A DNA stretch of 64,000 nucleotides from Diploscapter coronatus. Lineage: Eukaryota > Nematoda > Chromadorea > Rhabditida > Rhabditidae. Both the position numbers and the translations under genes were made by a program. The stretch covers positions 27,055,201 to 27,119,200 of the forward strand of contig OZ038422.1 of the NCBI GenBank assembly GCA_964036155.1, read 5' to 3'. The notes beneath the pieces were generated by a model, which saw nothing but the letters and a program-made list of their open reading frames with translations, ran no database searches and was not told the origin of the DNA. Positions 35,501-48,740 of the stretch are shown here, in pieces. Numbering within the stretch: position 1 is the first letter of the stretch; each line of letters begins with the position of its first letter.

Positions 35501-38500
35501 CATTCAAATCCAAATATTCCAACTGCAAAACCACTGACATGTCTGACATTTTTGAAATGAAATCCTCTGCCTCAAAATAGGGAAGTACTCGGCTCTCACT
35601 GCTTGCCTTCTGCCAAATTGTAGTCATTGAGATTTTCATTTCATTGCAGCCAGTTCTCCACTTCATAATGTTGCACCTCTGTGGATTCTTCCTGTCTTCT
35701 TTTCTATCTATTGATTTCGAGATTTGATCAAAAATAATTCTGATTCTTTTTCGAAGAAAGGGGATTAATGATAGATGACAGAGAGGATAGAGGATATAAT
35801 ATATTTCTGTGCGCATGAAAACGGCAGAAAAGTGAAAGCAAAAGCGAAGCGAAGCTCTATGTGAAAATAAGCGAATGGAAATGAAAACAGTCATCTAATA
35901 TCTTTTACTTTTTTCTTCTTCTCTCTCGCTGCTCATCTACAATATCAATTGCATAATGCATAATAATGATTGTTTTGCAGAGAACGTGGTCATCGATCCA
36001 GTCTATTTGGCTCTGAAGCAGGCGACAGGCAGATACGGCGGCTCTTCGCGAAGGAACTCCAACTTCGACTCAGCCACTCCCAGTCCGAGGAATCTCTCGC
36101 AAGTCTCACTTCAGGTTCTAGTCCCATTCCTTGTCTGTCAAATTCTAGTTCATATTTTTTTCCAGGATTCGGGTTATTCGGAAGTGGGCATGACGAAGGC
36201 GAACCCACTGCTCGGATCGACTCCTCAACTCGACAAACTCGATAATGCAGGTCTGTTTGTTGGAGGAATTGAAATTGGGAGATGTATTGAACGAACATGT
36301 TCGGCAATTTCATAAATTGTCGCTTATCGAGAGAATTCAATTTTTCCCGGGAAAGGAAACTTGCCCAGGTTCTCAATATAAAAGCAGCCAAGCTGTGTGT
36401 GTGTGTTATCATAAGCATTTCTATAACAACAATTTGCTAATTTCCCGTGAGAATCTTTTCTTCGCTCACTCTGCCCAATTAGCAGTCTGTCCGACTGTTT
36501 TAGCCATTGTCCGATTGCAGTCCAGTCATCAAATCTCCTCTTCGCTCTGTCAGAGATGTTCTTTTTTATCTTTCTTTCCATTTCATCTTCATTAAATTTC
36601 TTTATCCTCTTCTTTTCTCTACCTTTCCTCGGCTTATCTCTATCTCCCCTTTCCATAAGCAGCTCAGCTTTTCTCCATCCCAACTACGTCTAATTCAATG
36701 CATTCTTGTCATTTTTCTAAGCTTAGCGATAGGCAGAGATAACAAAGTCATTCCCCCCATTCGAAATTCGCTGAAACCTGCCTGCTTCCTCTTCCATTCC
36801 CCTCCATTCCTTCCTCGAATGTCGACATTAGCTGTGAATCTTCGCAATTCTCGCTTTCACTCAGCTCGCTCGAATTCCATCGGCCACGAGCACATTTCCC
36901 CTCGACTCAACAACTCTCCTTCTCCTCAACTCCATCACACCTCGCACAGTCAGCTTCATAACAGTCACTCTGCAGTGACCCGTTCCCATTCTTCTAGTCT
37001 GCCTCGTGGCTTCGTCTCGCCCGCACATTCCCCTCGCGGGAGTCGAGTCTATCAGCAATCGCCCCTGACACTCGACTCGAGACTGTATCTGGATGCATCT
37101 GGCAGACAACTTCCTCCTCTCACCCAATCAGCAGAAGTCACCCGGAATCGCTCTTCTCTTTTGCCTCACAAAGAGCCCACCTCCTTTGTAGCGAGCAGTC
37201 GTTTGAACCGTCTGAAGCACAAATGCATTCGCTCCCATTCGATCTGCCAATCAGACTGCAAATCTTCACTTCCCCAATTTCGTCAATTCCCTGCTCGCCT
37301 ACCAATTAGTCCAGATGAAAACTACCAATATTCACAAGGTAACCCTATCCTTTGCAGTTAGCACTCGAAGAAGCGTGATGAATGATTTATTGGTCTGTTC
37401 GAAATATTCAACTTGCCCCCATACATTTATCATGTGAATTATAAGGGAATTCCCTTCGAGTTGGTCAAGTCATAAATTGCGTTGAAGAGGATTTGGAATT
37501 GCTCATTCACAAGTTGTGAAGCACCCTCTCCTTCACTCTTCTCTGCTCTCGCCCCTCCCCACTTTCCTGATATGAATCAAAAAGAAAGGAGTTTAAACGA
37601 ACTCCTGGACAAATTGATTCCTGCATTGCCATTCTCTTTCTTCATCTCCACGTCCATTCTGTGAGTCGTTCTGTTAAACAATGCTGCAACAGCCTTCGCG
37701 AAGACGCAGCGACGTGCCTTCTTCCAAATCTGCCTCAGCCACAATGGCAATGGCCATGTCTCCCAACGAGTTCTATCGATGGGAGCTCAGAAAGGCGACT
37801 CGTCATACAGTTCATTACGGTAAGTCAGTCCTCTGCGCAAGTTTTTGAACCCTTCTCATCGCATTTCTCAGAGCTCATTTCATTTCAAAGCCTTTCAATT
37901 TTCAAGTTTCAAGTCCACCCAGCGGAATTTTAATTGCTGCATACTTAATGACTTTTTGCGGACTTTTTAATTGCGATTTTTTCAAGTTCTAACAAAAGGC
38001 ATTAGAGAATAATTATACAGGTGGCTTGTGTCTTTGGCTGCTTTTGTGCACGATATTTATCCCTTTTGATGAGGGTGGAGTGGAAAGAGAGGAGGAAAGG
38101 CTAATTCAAGTGTTCGACTAAATTTTCGCGAAAAATAATAGGCTTCAAAATACTGGATGAAATAGAAGACAGAAAGAGGCAGATAAATTGAAATGCGCTT
38201 AGCCGAAAGAGGCACATTTTGAAATTAGGCAGCTGGAAAAGCGAAGGCAGGAAGGCAGTTCTTCACACCACCGCTGCATAGGCGCCGAGGATAATTCGAA
38301 GCCGGCCACAGGCACTCATAAAACCCACTCCTCACATCGCTCTGCATCGACTACATTAACTGCTGCTGCTGCTGCCACTGAGCCGCTACATTCCCAATTC
38401 GCACCCCCACTTCATTCCCATTTCCGATAGCTGACAGGAGAAACAGAAGAAGGCAGAGGAAATTCTGCACGACTCTGCACAAATCCTCCTTCCCACTGCA

Positions 38501-40475
38501 TCTCCCCCCCCCCCCCCCCCTTCATTTCAGTCAAATCTCCACAGCAAAAGCCTATTCTTTAGCACTGATTTTCTCTCGTCAAGCAGATAATTTTCCCTAC
38601 GCAAACAACCTATCATCCTCCTGCTTATCTAGACGAATCAGCTACAAATCGACTACAAAATCTATCCTAATCATAGGAAGCCGAGAAGATCCCTAGATAT
38701 TCCGAAGGAGAAAGAAGAAAAAGTAGTCCACCCCCACCTCCCTCACAGTGCAGTGATTCTTTCACAATTCTGGACCTACCGGTGATCCTCGAGTCCTCGT
38801 CGCTCGACGACGATCCCTCGTGTACGTCGTCCACCTCGACCCCTGTCGTCTCGTCTCCACCTTCTCAATTGGCCCAGTCATCCCCTCAGCCGCCGGTTCA
38901 TCTGAAATCATTCATTCGTATCTTAACTCGATTCCAATGTAACTTTTCATTTTTCAACTCCACAAAACTCACTTGAATCATAAACTCACATTCCTTATGA
39001 CCGATCAAGACGGATAATTGAGTTATCCTCAGGGGATTTCATTAATTTGCATTTCGAATTCCAAGTCTCCTGGGTAACAGATTGGGTTAATGTCGAGCGA
39101 TTTATTCAATCATCTCCTATAAAAACGACAAAGAGTCATTGCCCCCAAGTTTGCTGCCTTCAAAATGGTCGATTCAATTTTAGGCCGAACGAACAGCACA
39201 GCGACAGGCAGGAAGAGAGCCCCCAAACTGACGACCCAAATGAAGTCTCTGTCTCTGGACTGTCAGGAAATGCCTCCTCGATTGAATGCGCTCAACAATG
39301 CATTGAATGCATCTAACAAAAGCCCTCTGAGTAAGTCTCTTCTTTACAGCAATCTGTACTTTGTAATTTTCTCATGAAATCAAAGAAGAGTGAGAATACG
39401 GAGAAAAATCATTCCACTTATTTGAGAGCCCATTTTTCGATCTCCGGCCAAAATATAAATTGGAAGGGAGGAGATCAAGTTACACGAAATTAGCTTCCAC
39501 CCTCAATTTCCCATTCGGCTGAATATTTTATGAGAGCAAGAAGAGAATTGAAAGAGCACAATGGAAGAATTGCAGAATCGAAATTGATAGACAGAGACAG
39601 GGAGACGAGGGAGGCGCGGAATGGAAAGGCACTCAATGGATCTTCTGATCTGTCTGATTGGAGATCGTGTTCCCCTGTTGTGCAGTCCAGGAGAAGTAGT
39701 TCACAATTGGCTACAGGTAGCTCACCTCATTTTATGGGCTCTTATAATATCCCGAAGCCTCGAAGTTTTAAATACCCTAAGATTAAACAGTGTTTTTTAA
39801 TTGGTAAAAATGAATATGAAAAGGGTAGGGTTAGGATTAGTTATGATAAATTTAGCATCAAAATGATCAGCACGTCGAGTTGCACATTTTGATACCAGAT
39901 TTAGCCTATCCAACCCTATTTCTTAGCCATATTGCAATTTTTTTGTCTTCACGGTATTATAAAAAAAAAAGAAAGCTCATTTTATGATCAAGAAGAAAGG
40001 AGAATTCATTAATTTAGGCGCTTCACCAGGGTATATAGTGATTCACGAATATGCCCCTTCAAACGGCTCTCTCCCTCTGCAGCTGGGTGAAAGAGTGCAT
40101 GTCGTGGATAATGGAGACCCCGATTGGTTGCACGGGTTTAGGATTTCAGACAGGTATGTTCTCCACTCCAAAGAGTGCGATTACAAAAAGTGTTTGAGGA
40201 CAGAGCATCTGATGACCTTCCCAGCCACTTGCGTGGCCCACATCTCTAGCAACGAACAGCCAATGATCATTCTGCAAAACGTCTTTGTACCGGAATTCAA
40301 ATTGCGCATGTATAAAAATCAGGTGAGTGAGGAACTCATCCAGAATCAAATTCTCCCTCCTCCCTTGCAGGTCGTTTTCGCGCAACCAGACACATTGTCG
40401 GAAGGGAAAGTGACAGTCCGAACAGAGCACAACGCACTTGCCCCCGTTTCTTTGACGAGCTTAGCATTACTGTAA
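32583..40475 (+). CDS. STAC-like protein: long Ser/Pro-rich region followed by two C-terminal SH3 domains
   Basis: First supported exon: 32583-32749 (RHARRKWSSAIKVAQGLYRF, a basic helix). The Ser/Pro-rich block is at about 33209-33736 (DARRLSLPPAPPITP). Exons 35981-36114 (VVIDPVYLALKQATGRYGG) and 36166-36249 follow. Then 36819-37338 (His/Ser-rich), about 37694-37820, about 38770-38907, 39183-39332 and about 39530-39716. The last three exons (40018-40153, 40199-40322, 40371-40475) encode one SH3 domain (HEYAPSNGSLPLQLGERVHVVDNG, then WLHGFR and FPATCVA) and a second, degenerate SH3 unit (KLRMYKNQ, VVFAQPDTLSEGKV). The spacing between the two matches the tandem SH3 end of vertebrate STAC adaptors, which act in L-type calcium channel complexes. 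No C1 domain was found, so the STAC label is an inference. The 45-bp intron 40154-40198 lacks a stop. Confidence 0.6.
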
Positions 40476-40823
40476 TGGAGATGAAAGAGGAGTGCACAGT
40501 TCTCCTGGTTTCTAGAGAATGTGTCCATTCATCGATTCGTCATTTCCCCGGTTCGTTTCGGGTTCATTCATTCGTTTGTAAATTCAATTCACCAATGCTT
40601 TTTGCATTGTTATGTATCTACTGATTCAATCAACTGTCATGGTCTTGCATTCCCTGTTTCCCTCTAAACTTATCCTTTCTTCGAGAGAATATATCAGTCT
40701 GATCTACAAGAATCTATTCGAGAATTATCGATTGTTCAATTTGTCAGGTACATATGTAATAAATGGATTTTCTATCTCCCGGTCCGTTGTATTCAACATC
40801 CTTTTATAGCAATGAGTGCAAGC

Positions 40824-40914
40824 CAGAGTGGACGAACTTCGACTTCGAGATTTTTTAAAAATAAAATCAACTTCGACTTCAAGAAATTTTAAATCAAAAC
40901 CTCGTGCACCTCTG
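40824..40914. mobile_element. 91-bp hAT-like miniature element
   Basis: The ends are CAGAGTGGACGAACTTCGAC and, reverse-complemented, CAGAGGTGCACGAGGTTTTG. The centre repeats CTTCGACTTC. It is flanked by GTGCAAGC (40816-40823) and ATGCAAGC (40915-40922), an 8-bp duplication with one mismatch. It lies about 350 bp beyond the stop codon of the SH3 gene. Confidence 0.8.
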
Positions 40915-40924
40915 ATGCAAGCCA

Positions 40925-41543
40925 TATAGGGGCTAGAGGCTAGAGCAAGGTAGGGTGGTTATAGATAGGATCCCCGAGTGGATATGCCAAATCTCATTTT
41001 TAGGTAAATCTTCGCATATAAAAGGTGATCTGAGTTGTAAATAAGATTTTTCTGAAGAAAAAAGAAACTTAAATTTTCTAAACCAAAAACACTGCAAAAA
41101 TCTGTCACCCAAAATTCAAAGTTTTATTTCGAGAATAAAAAACGAAAACAATACGATTGTGCCCCTATATAAGGGCTTCACAATTATATATAGCATGTCG
41201 GGGTAAAAATGCACTCCTGGGGCGTGTAATCAAACTGAGTGCGGAGTGTCAACAATAACTTCACAAGAAACCGATTAACTATTTCTGCTATATATTTTGA
41301 AAAATAATTACTTTGAAATTCATTAATGGATTGAAACTACTGTAAAATAAATATTGAATTTGGTTACAGAATTTTGAAATAAAATATTTTAAAAGGATAT
41401 TTATTTGGGTTACAGTTATCCCTCATCACTTTTGGATGTCTTCGAGAGTTGTCTGTATCATGTGCATTGAAATTAAATTATTATTTCACATTTTATTTAA
41501 TTAAATTTCTACATGAAACCTGAGATTATGACCAAGCTTTATT
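40925..41543. other. Intergenic, AT-rich, no feature seen
   Basis: This gap between the SH3-domain gene and the convergent Kelch gene holds no open frame with domain similarity. AT content rises sharply here and stays high to about 49.9 kb. Confidence 0.5.
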
Positions 41544-42767
41544 TCATGTTAATCTTCCCACTTCTCGCCATTTATTCGTTCGTGGATCGTATTCCTCGAT
41601 TGAATTACAAAACTCTTCGATAGAATCGTTTTGATATCTAAGTTAATAAATATTCTGTATAAAGATATGCAAAATCTCAATTCACCCTCCGATTGCATAC
41701 AATTTCCCGTTAGCGACAATGAGCGAATGATGATGTCTTGCATAGTTCATCTCAGCGATTTGGGAAATTCGACTGTCAACTGGAGCTGAGGGATCGAAAC
41801 ACAGACAGGATTTTAATACTTCATTATCATCACTAAATATATAATGATACATTACTTATCATACAAAATTAAAGACCTCGATCCTCCAGTTATGTAAATT
41901 TTTCTATTTAGAGATGCAACTCCGAAAGAAACTGGTATTTCTGGAATCTTCCCAATTTCAATCCATTTCTGTTCATCGTCTGATAATCGATATATCTTAT
42001 CACTATTAAGTCCATCAATAACTGAATATCCATAATTGCAATAATGAATATGTTATAATGTGACCGTATAACATTTCATAGTGTGTTATTGCTTGAACAG
42101 AATGAATTGGATGAGGAAAAGCAGGTCCTGTTTGCCATGTTCCATCTAGTAAAACCTGAATAAATTACTTCATGGACTTTCATTCAATCTTCTTACATTA
42201 ACTCGATTAGTATCTGTCCATGTTTTAGAGTTCGTTCCATTCTTTCCACCCAAATAATACAATTTGTCTTTGAAATAAGCGACGGATGCCCATATACGCC
42301 ATTCAGGAGGATCTGGATCTGTAAAATTCTTTGAGTCGATCATTCGTGGATTTGTTGATAAGACCCCTTGAAATTTGTCGAGTATTCAAGTCATATATTT
42401 CAAATGACTTCTTCCAGTTATTAATTCCAAAAACCTTAAATCTAAGAAATTAGTCAAAACAACGAACATAAGAATTTACTTTATTCTGTGTAGTTGCTAC
42501 TTCATATGGCCAATACAAATTGTGGAATTTTGCAACAATTTCGACGGAATAATTCTGCGAGTCAAACAGACCAATTCTTCCTTCATAAGTACCATTACCA
42601 TTCTTATAAGAAACTAAATGACTAATAATAATGCCTTTTCATTGTATTTTAATAAGTATTGGTCACTTACGATAGAATGGAGTTTTATTTCCATTAGCTT
42701 GTGGAGTGAGTTCGGGCTTCTCAGCGGCACCAGCGATCAGAAGACCGGCCACCAAGGAGAGGAACAT
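41544..42767 (-). CDS. Secreted Kelch-repeat protein (signal-peptide head)
   Basis: Exon 1 (42767-42671) encodes a hydrophobic signal peptide (MFLSLVAGLLIAGAA) and a short linker ending FYR. After a phase-1 intron the Kelch module begins (YEGRIGLFDS, about 42612). Further exons carry [20 protein letters not shown] (about 42480-42380), [20 protein letters not shown] (about 42300-42240), [19 protein letters not shown] (about 42150-42085), an exon with ERYSFGVASL-type and YITGG-type Kelch strands (about 41980-41880), and the last exon ending [20 protein letters not shown] at 41544. The repeated GG and W spacing indicate a Kelch propeller of about 300 residues. No BTB domain is present. It is a close paralogue of the modules at 44.1-46.5 kb. 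Several internal junctions are approximate. Function unknown. Confidence 0.7.
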
Positions 42768-43401
42768 CCTGAGAAGATTCAAATCATCATATAAAATATG
42801 TGAAAGATAAATAACTAGCACTATTTGTATAGTGAAAGAAAGAATTGGCACGGATTTTAGCAATATTATATATTGCAGATTTGTGCAGACCCGTGTCAAG
42901 CCCTTTTTTCTTTATACCACGATTATAAAAATGGTTCTTAAAATATCCCATGAAAATAGTGCTGTAGATGACCCTAAAGGCGAGAATTTATACTGTCCAG
43001 GTTTCTCTTTTTCTGATTTGTTTATAGGACCAATTGATTTTTCTCTGTTAGATTGTTTCAATGAACTTGATAGAACGAAGACATTGAGCTCTTGATATAA
43101 ACCAAAGTGAGAGAATGCAGCCATTTGAAAGCCGATATCCGGCTTTTTTGATAGAAAAATAACAGTTGTTATTGAAAGAATACAATGAATCAGGCACAAT
43201 TGTAGACTTTATACTCATGACGAATGATCCGATATTAGCGATCTAAGTTTTTCCGTTCCACGTCCATCCGTCCACGGTGATAAGCTCGACAATAAAATAA
43301 TTTCGAATGTAAACATTTTCCGACAGAACTTTTGAACTTTTCAATCAGCCTAGTATTTTGGCAATTCGATGAGAATAAACTATTTATAATGAATTCTTCA
43401 G

Positions 43402-43638
43402 AATCCGGTAGGAATATTCTTCAGGGATGTTCCAAAATGTTTGTACCTGGGAAACTTGGCACTGCATCCAGTTACTGGAGAAAATCGACTGAGCAGACGG
43501 GCGGTTGATGGCCTAAAGGCGAAGGATGCTGCACTGAACAAAAATGATAGAAAACGATGGCGTTCGAAAGTTGTCCAGTATGATTTGGAACAGTGCAGCG
43601 TTATCCACCAAAACGTCAAATACGATGTTTCCTTTTAA
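43402..43638 (+). pseudogene. Isolated PTB-domain-like exon fragment
   Basis: An open frame after an AG acceptor (43400-43401) reads NPVGIFFRDVPKCLYLGN, then GENRLSRRAVDGL and a short basic stretch, ending at 43638. The CLYLGN block followed by an amphipathic helix resembles the first strand and helix of phosphotyrosine-binding domains. No partner exons were found on either side, and it is opposite in strand to the flanking Kelch genes. A gene fragment is the simplest reading. The family assignment is tentative. Confidence 0.3.
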
Positions 43639-44115
43639 TCAAAGCCATATTTTGAGAGAATAAAGTAAGGGGATAATAGGTCAGAGATAGGGCAAGGGTA
43701 GGCAAGGCTTGGAAATATATTGGTGTAGAGTAAGGCTATATAAGGAACTATTATATAGAATAGCATATATGGAAGGGATGAGTGGATGAATATCTAACAT
43801 TGCATATGATATTGGAAGACTAAATTGATAATAGTAACTTTGAGTATCCGTTTTGAAATTGTCTCGCGTGTTGCAATACACTGAATTTACTTATTTCTGC
43901 TTCTTCTATACTTTGGTGGATAACGCTACGCACTCTTCCAAATCATGCTGCAACAATTCCAGGACTCCTTTCAGTTACAGTTATCCCTCATCACTTTGGA
44001 TGTCTTCGAGAGTTGTCTTTATCATGTTTATTAGAATTTTTGATAATAGTCGAATAAAGATAACGTTCATAAAATATAATATGCCGAATAAAAGGGTATA
44101 TGGCATTAAACTGAA

Positions 44116-47100
44116 TTATTCCAATTTTAGTGTTCCGACTATTTGCCATTTATTCGTTTGTGGATCGTATTCCTCGATTGAATTACAAACATTTTCCATA
44201 AAAATATCTCGAAATCTAAGTTAACAAACATTACGTATAAAGATATGCTAAATCTCAGCTTACTCTGCGTTAATCCTTTCGATATCCTTTACGATAATCC
44301 CTTTGATTAAGCTTGCGGTTAACTCTCCGAATAACCTTATTCCGATTGCCCCTTCGTTTGCTCCTTCGATTGCCTCTCCGATTGCATACAATTTTTCGTT
44401 AGCGACAATGAGCGAATGACGCATTCTTGCATAACTCATATCGGCGATTTGAGAAATTCGACTGCCAACTGGAGCTGAGGGATCGAAACACAGACAGGAT
44501 TTAAATGCATCAACACCACTAAATATATAATAATATATTATTTATCATACAAAATTAACGACTTCCATCCTCCAGTTATGTAAACTCTTCCATTTAGCGA
44601 TGCAACTCCGAAAAAAATTCGTTTTTCTGGAATCTTTCCAATTTCAATCCATTTCCGTTCATCGTCTGATAATCGATATATCTTATATATCTCATTACTA
44701 TTACGCCCATCAATAACTGAATATCCACAATTACAATAATGAATATGCTATAAAGTGACCGTATAAAATTTCATCGCATATTATTGTTTGAACACATGTA
44801 ATTGGGAGAGGAAATGCAGGTCCTGTTTGCCATTTTCCATCTATTAAAACCTGATTAAATTACTTTATGGACTTTCATTCGGTCCTCTTACATCAACGCG
44901 ATTCGTGTCTATATGTGTTTTGGGATCCTCTCCACCCAAAGAATACAGTTTATCTTTGAAGTAAGCCATAGATACACCACTACGCCATTCAGAAGGATTT
45001 GCACCTGTAAAATTCTTTGAATCGATCATTCATGGATTTGTTGATAAGACCTCTTGAAATTTGTCGAGTATTCAAGTCATATATTTCAAATGATTTATTT
45101 TCGCCGTTAATTCCAAAAATCTGAAACCTAAGAAACTATTCAAAATAACGAGCACACGTTTACTTTATTCGGTGCAGTTGCTACTTCATATGACTCATAA
45201 TACTTGTCGAATTCTGTAATCTCTTCTACTGAGCGGGTATATGAATCGAACAAGCATATTCTTCCTTCATTATTATTTTGATAAAGAACTAAATTATTAC
45301 GAATCGTTTCAAAGTCTTATTTAGCTTTCAATATAATTTCTTACAGTAAAATAAGATTTTATACGAATTATCGAGTGAATTGTCTCCACCAATTTGCGAA
45401 TCATTTTTTCTGATTTCACACCATTCATTCGTTTGTGGATCGTATTCCTCGATTGAATTACACAAATTTTCATATGAGTCTTGATATCTAAGTTAACAAA
45501 TATTGCGTATAAAGATATGCTAAATCTCAGCTCACCCTCCGATTGCATACAATTTCTCGTTAGCGACAATGAGTGAATGATCCAATCTTCTATAATTCAT
45601 ATAAGCGATCCAAGAAATTCGACTGTCAACTGAAGCTGAGGGGTCGAAACACAGGCAGGATTTTAATACTTCACGACTAAATATATAATGATACATTATT
45701 TATCATACAAAGTAACGACTTCCGTCCTCCAGTTATGTAAATTTTTCCATTTAGCGATGTGACTCCAAAAGAATATCGTCTTTCTGGAATCTCCCCAATT
45801 TCAATCCATTCCCGTTCATCGTCTGATAATCGATATATCTTTTGACTATTTTCTCCATCAATAACTGAATATCCATAATTACAATAATGAATATGCTATA
45901 AAGTGACCGTATAAAATTCCATCGCATGTTATTGCTTGAGCATAGCTAATTAGAAGAGGAAGAGAAGGTCCTGTTTGCCATTCTCCATCTATTGCATCTA
46001 TTAAAATCTGAATAAATCATTTCATGGATTTTCATTCGATTTCTTACATAAACTTGATTCGTGTTTGGAAATTTTTTAAGATCGTATCCACCCAAATAAT
46101 ACAATTTGTCTTTGAAATAAGCCACAGATGCAGCAATACGCCATTCAGGAGGGTGTGGACCTGTAAATTCTTTGAATCGATCATTCATGGATTTGTTGAT
46201 AAGACCTCTTGAAATTTGTCGAGTATTCAAGTCATATATTTCAAATGACTCTTTAAAATTGTTAATTCCAAAAATCTGAAATTTGAGAAATTATTCAAAA
46301 TAACGAGCATAAGAATTTACTTTGTTCTGTGTAGTTGCTACTTTAAATGGCAAATACCAAGTGTAGAATTTTGCAATCTCTTCGACTGAACAGGCAGATG
46401 AATTGAACAAGCATATTCTTCCTTCACGTTTATCATTATTATTTTTGTAATAAACTAAATTATTACGAATCGTTTCAAAGTCTCTAACTTTCAACATTAT
46501 TACTTACGATAGAATAAAATCTGATTTTCATCTAATGGCTCATACTTTACCGGTTTCCAAATGAAATTCCATAATGTTTTTATAATTCCATCCTAGAATA
46601 ATTCGTAATTAATGCTTTGAATATGAATATTTTTGTGTAACTGGGAAAATTCCCGAAACATCCCGAATCAACGGGACATTTTGGAAGCTTTGAAATTCTT
46701 TCGGGAAATCGATGTTCCCGAACTTAACCTAATGGAAAAGTTTTTGAGAACTTTCTCAAAGATGTTTTGATGGAACCTCTGGAATATTCGCAGCAATAGC
46801 AGCTCCAAAAGCGATAGCCTCATTTGGATTTATATCGAATTTCAACTTATTCTTTCCAAATTTATTTTCCAATCTTTGTCGAATTTCGGGAATTCGAGTT
46901 GACCCACCGACTAATATCTAAATTATATTATTTCTCTGAGTTCTCATCTCTAAAGCTCTTACCACATAATTCAATTGATTTGACAAAATTCGTGCCGTAT
47001 TTAGTGCTCTATCAACATATACCATTGCTCTGTCAAATAAGTCGCTGCACAATTCATCAAATTTCTCCTTGGCTAATCTTACATTAATTTCAAGATCATC

Positions 47101-48429
47101 GTTTATATCCAGCTAAATTTATTAAAATAGTAATAATCTTATGCAAATGCTATTCTTACATGAACATTAACAGGATATTGCGAGGATGACAATGATTCCT
47201 TTGCTTTTCGACATTCAATTCTCAATCTCTTTAGTAATTTAGGTTTCTTATAAATATCATAATCTGGAGACGATTTTTTGAATTCATCAATGACATATTT
47301 CATTATCCGGCTATCAAAATCTTGGCCGCCTAAATTATCACTAAAATTAATATGATGCTTCATAATAACCTAAATGAGCGTTTCCTGTTATGGCCTTCAA
47401 TTCATATCCATCTTGCTTTATTTGAGCGATACTAATGTCAAGAGTACCTAAATACGATTATAATGATTTTTAAACTTATTTAATACCTCCACCAAAATCG
47501 AATACCATTATTTTCGATCTCCCTAATTTAAACTTATCCATGTATGCAATTATTGCTGCTGTGGGTTCTTGCAACAAATCTTTTACTTTAAGTCCAGCCA
47601 TTTCAGCCGCTTTCTTCGTTGCAGTTATTTGTCTCTCATTGAAAGAAGCTGGTACAGTGACTACAGCTTTTGTCACTTTTTTATTTGTGTACTTCTAAAA
47701 AATAAAGAGAATTATGAAGAGTGAAATTCTATAAAATTCCTCGTAGATATCTTCCTAGATATATCACTTGTTTCCAAATAGACATGATAAAACAAAGCTC
47801 AAAGTTTACTCTGACTAAACTTGATGGGATTAAATTTCTACAAGTTAAAGAGATGCTAGACTTATCATAAATTACATCATACAATTGTAAATATCCTTAC
47901 TTCAGCTTGACTCTTCAGGTACTTGAGTATTTCAGCCGAAACTTCTTCAGGCATTACGAATCTTTCATTAGGTTTTCCTTTATTCAAAACGTATCCGGCA
48001 CAATTCTAAATTTGTCTACAATGAATACCAAATATAGGAAAATTCTGAACATTTCTTGTGTCTGTATTGAATGTCCATAATTGTCGATCTTCAGCAATAG
48101 GCAAATTGTGCAAAATGTGCCATCCGATTAGACGTTTTGAATCTAATTGTCAAATTTAATATCATGATTTGGAATGAAATCATCCACCGTAGAGAACTCT
48201 GGACAAGTCACTTATGTATTCCAAAGCCGAATTTCCAACGAGAATCTCCTCGTCTGTAAATGCAACCACGGAAGGGACAGTGTATCTCCCTATGTTAATA
48301 ATTATCAATCAATCAATAAGCAATGGACACAAGTTTACCGTCGTCACTATGAATAGCATGAGGTCGGTCATTTTCAATGATTGCCACACAAGAATATGTC
48401 GTGCCCAGATCAATCCCTATTGAAACCAT
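44116..48429 (-). CDS. Hsp70 ATPase domain fused to tandem Kelch modules
   Basis: The start ATG at 48429 opens with [13 protein letters not shown] (Hsp70 phosphate-1 loop). Following exons give [68 protein letters not shown] (phosphate-2), [36 protein letters not shown] and [16 protein letters not shown] (adenosine motif), ending [19 protein letters not shown] near 46783. The ATPase domain thus looks complete. No peptide-binding domain follows. The next exon (46595-46508, [20 protein letters not shown]) ends ILFY at a phase-1 intron. It leads into a Kelch module (46454-45345: [55 protein letters not shown]). At ILFY another phase-1 intron leads into a second module (45288-44116, ending [19 protein letters not shown]). 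If the last intron is not spliced, the protein stops at 45328 after one module. Some introns are only 40-45 bp. The architecture is not one I know from Hsp70 families. Confidence 0.65.
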
Positions 48430-48668
48430 TCGATTAAATTAATGAAAAATCAAGTATTTGGAGTAATAGGCATAAAATCAATATTGCCGCTTATAATAGA
48501 GAAACTGATAAAAACGATGCGCGAAAAGCTTTGTTGATAACTGAATAAAATTCGTAACGTTAAGCATTCTTTTACCTTGAGGGGGCAAATCATGGATTTG
48601 AAAATATTCGCAAAGTTGAGATTAATACAATTATACTTGCTTGTATATAACTTTTTAGATACTATATG

Positions 48669-48713
48669 TGGAGAGGAGGGCGTGCGTTGTCCACCAAAGA
48701 TTTTGATGGACAA
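48669..48713. repeat. Small perfect stem-loop upstream of the Hsp70-Kelch gene
   Basis: GCGTTGTCCA and TGGACAACGC flank a 13-base AT-rich loop, giving a ten-base perfect stem. It lies between the Hsp70-Kelch start and a truncated Kelch copy and could be the relic of a small palindromic element. Confidence 0.5.
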
Positions 48714-48740
48714 CGCTACGGACTCGTAAGTCACTATCTG

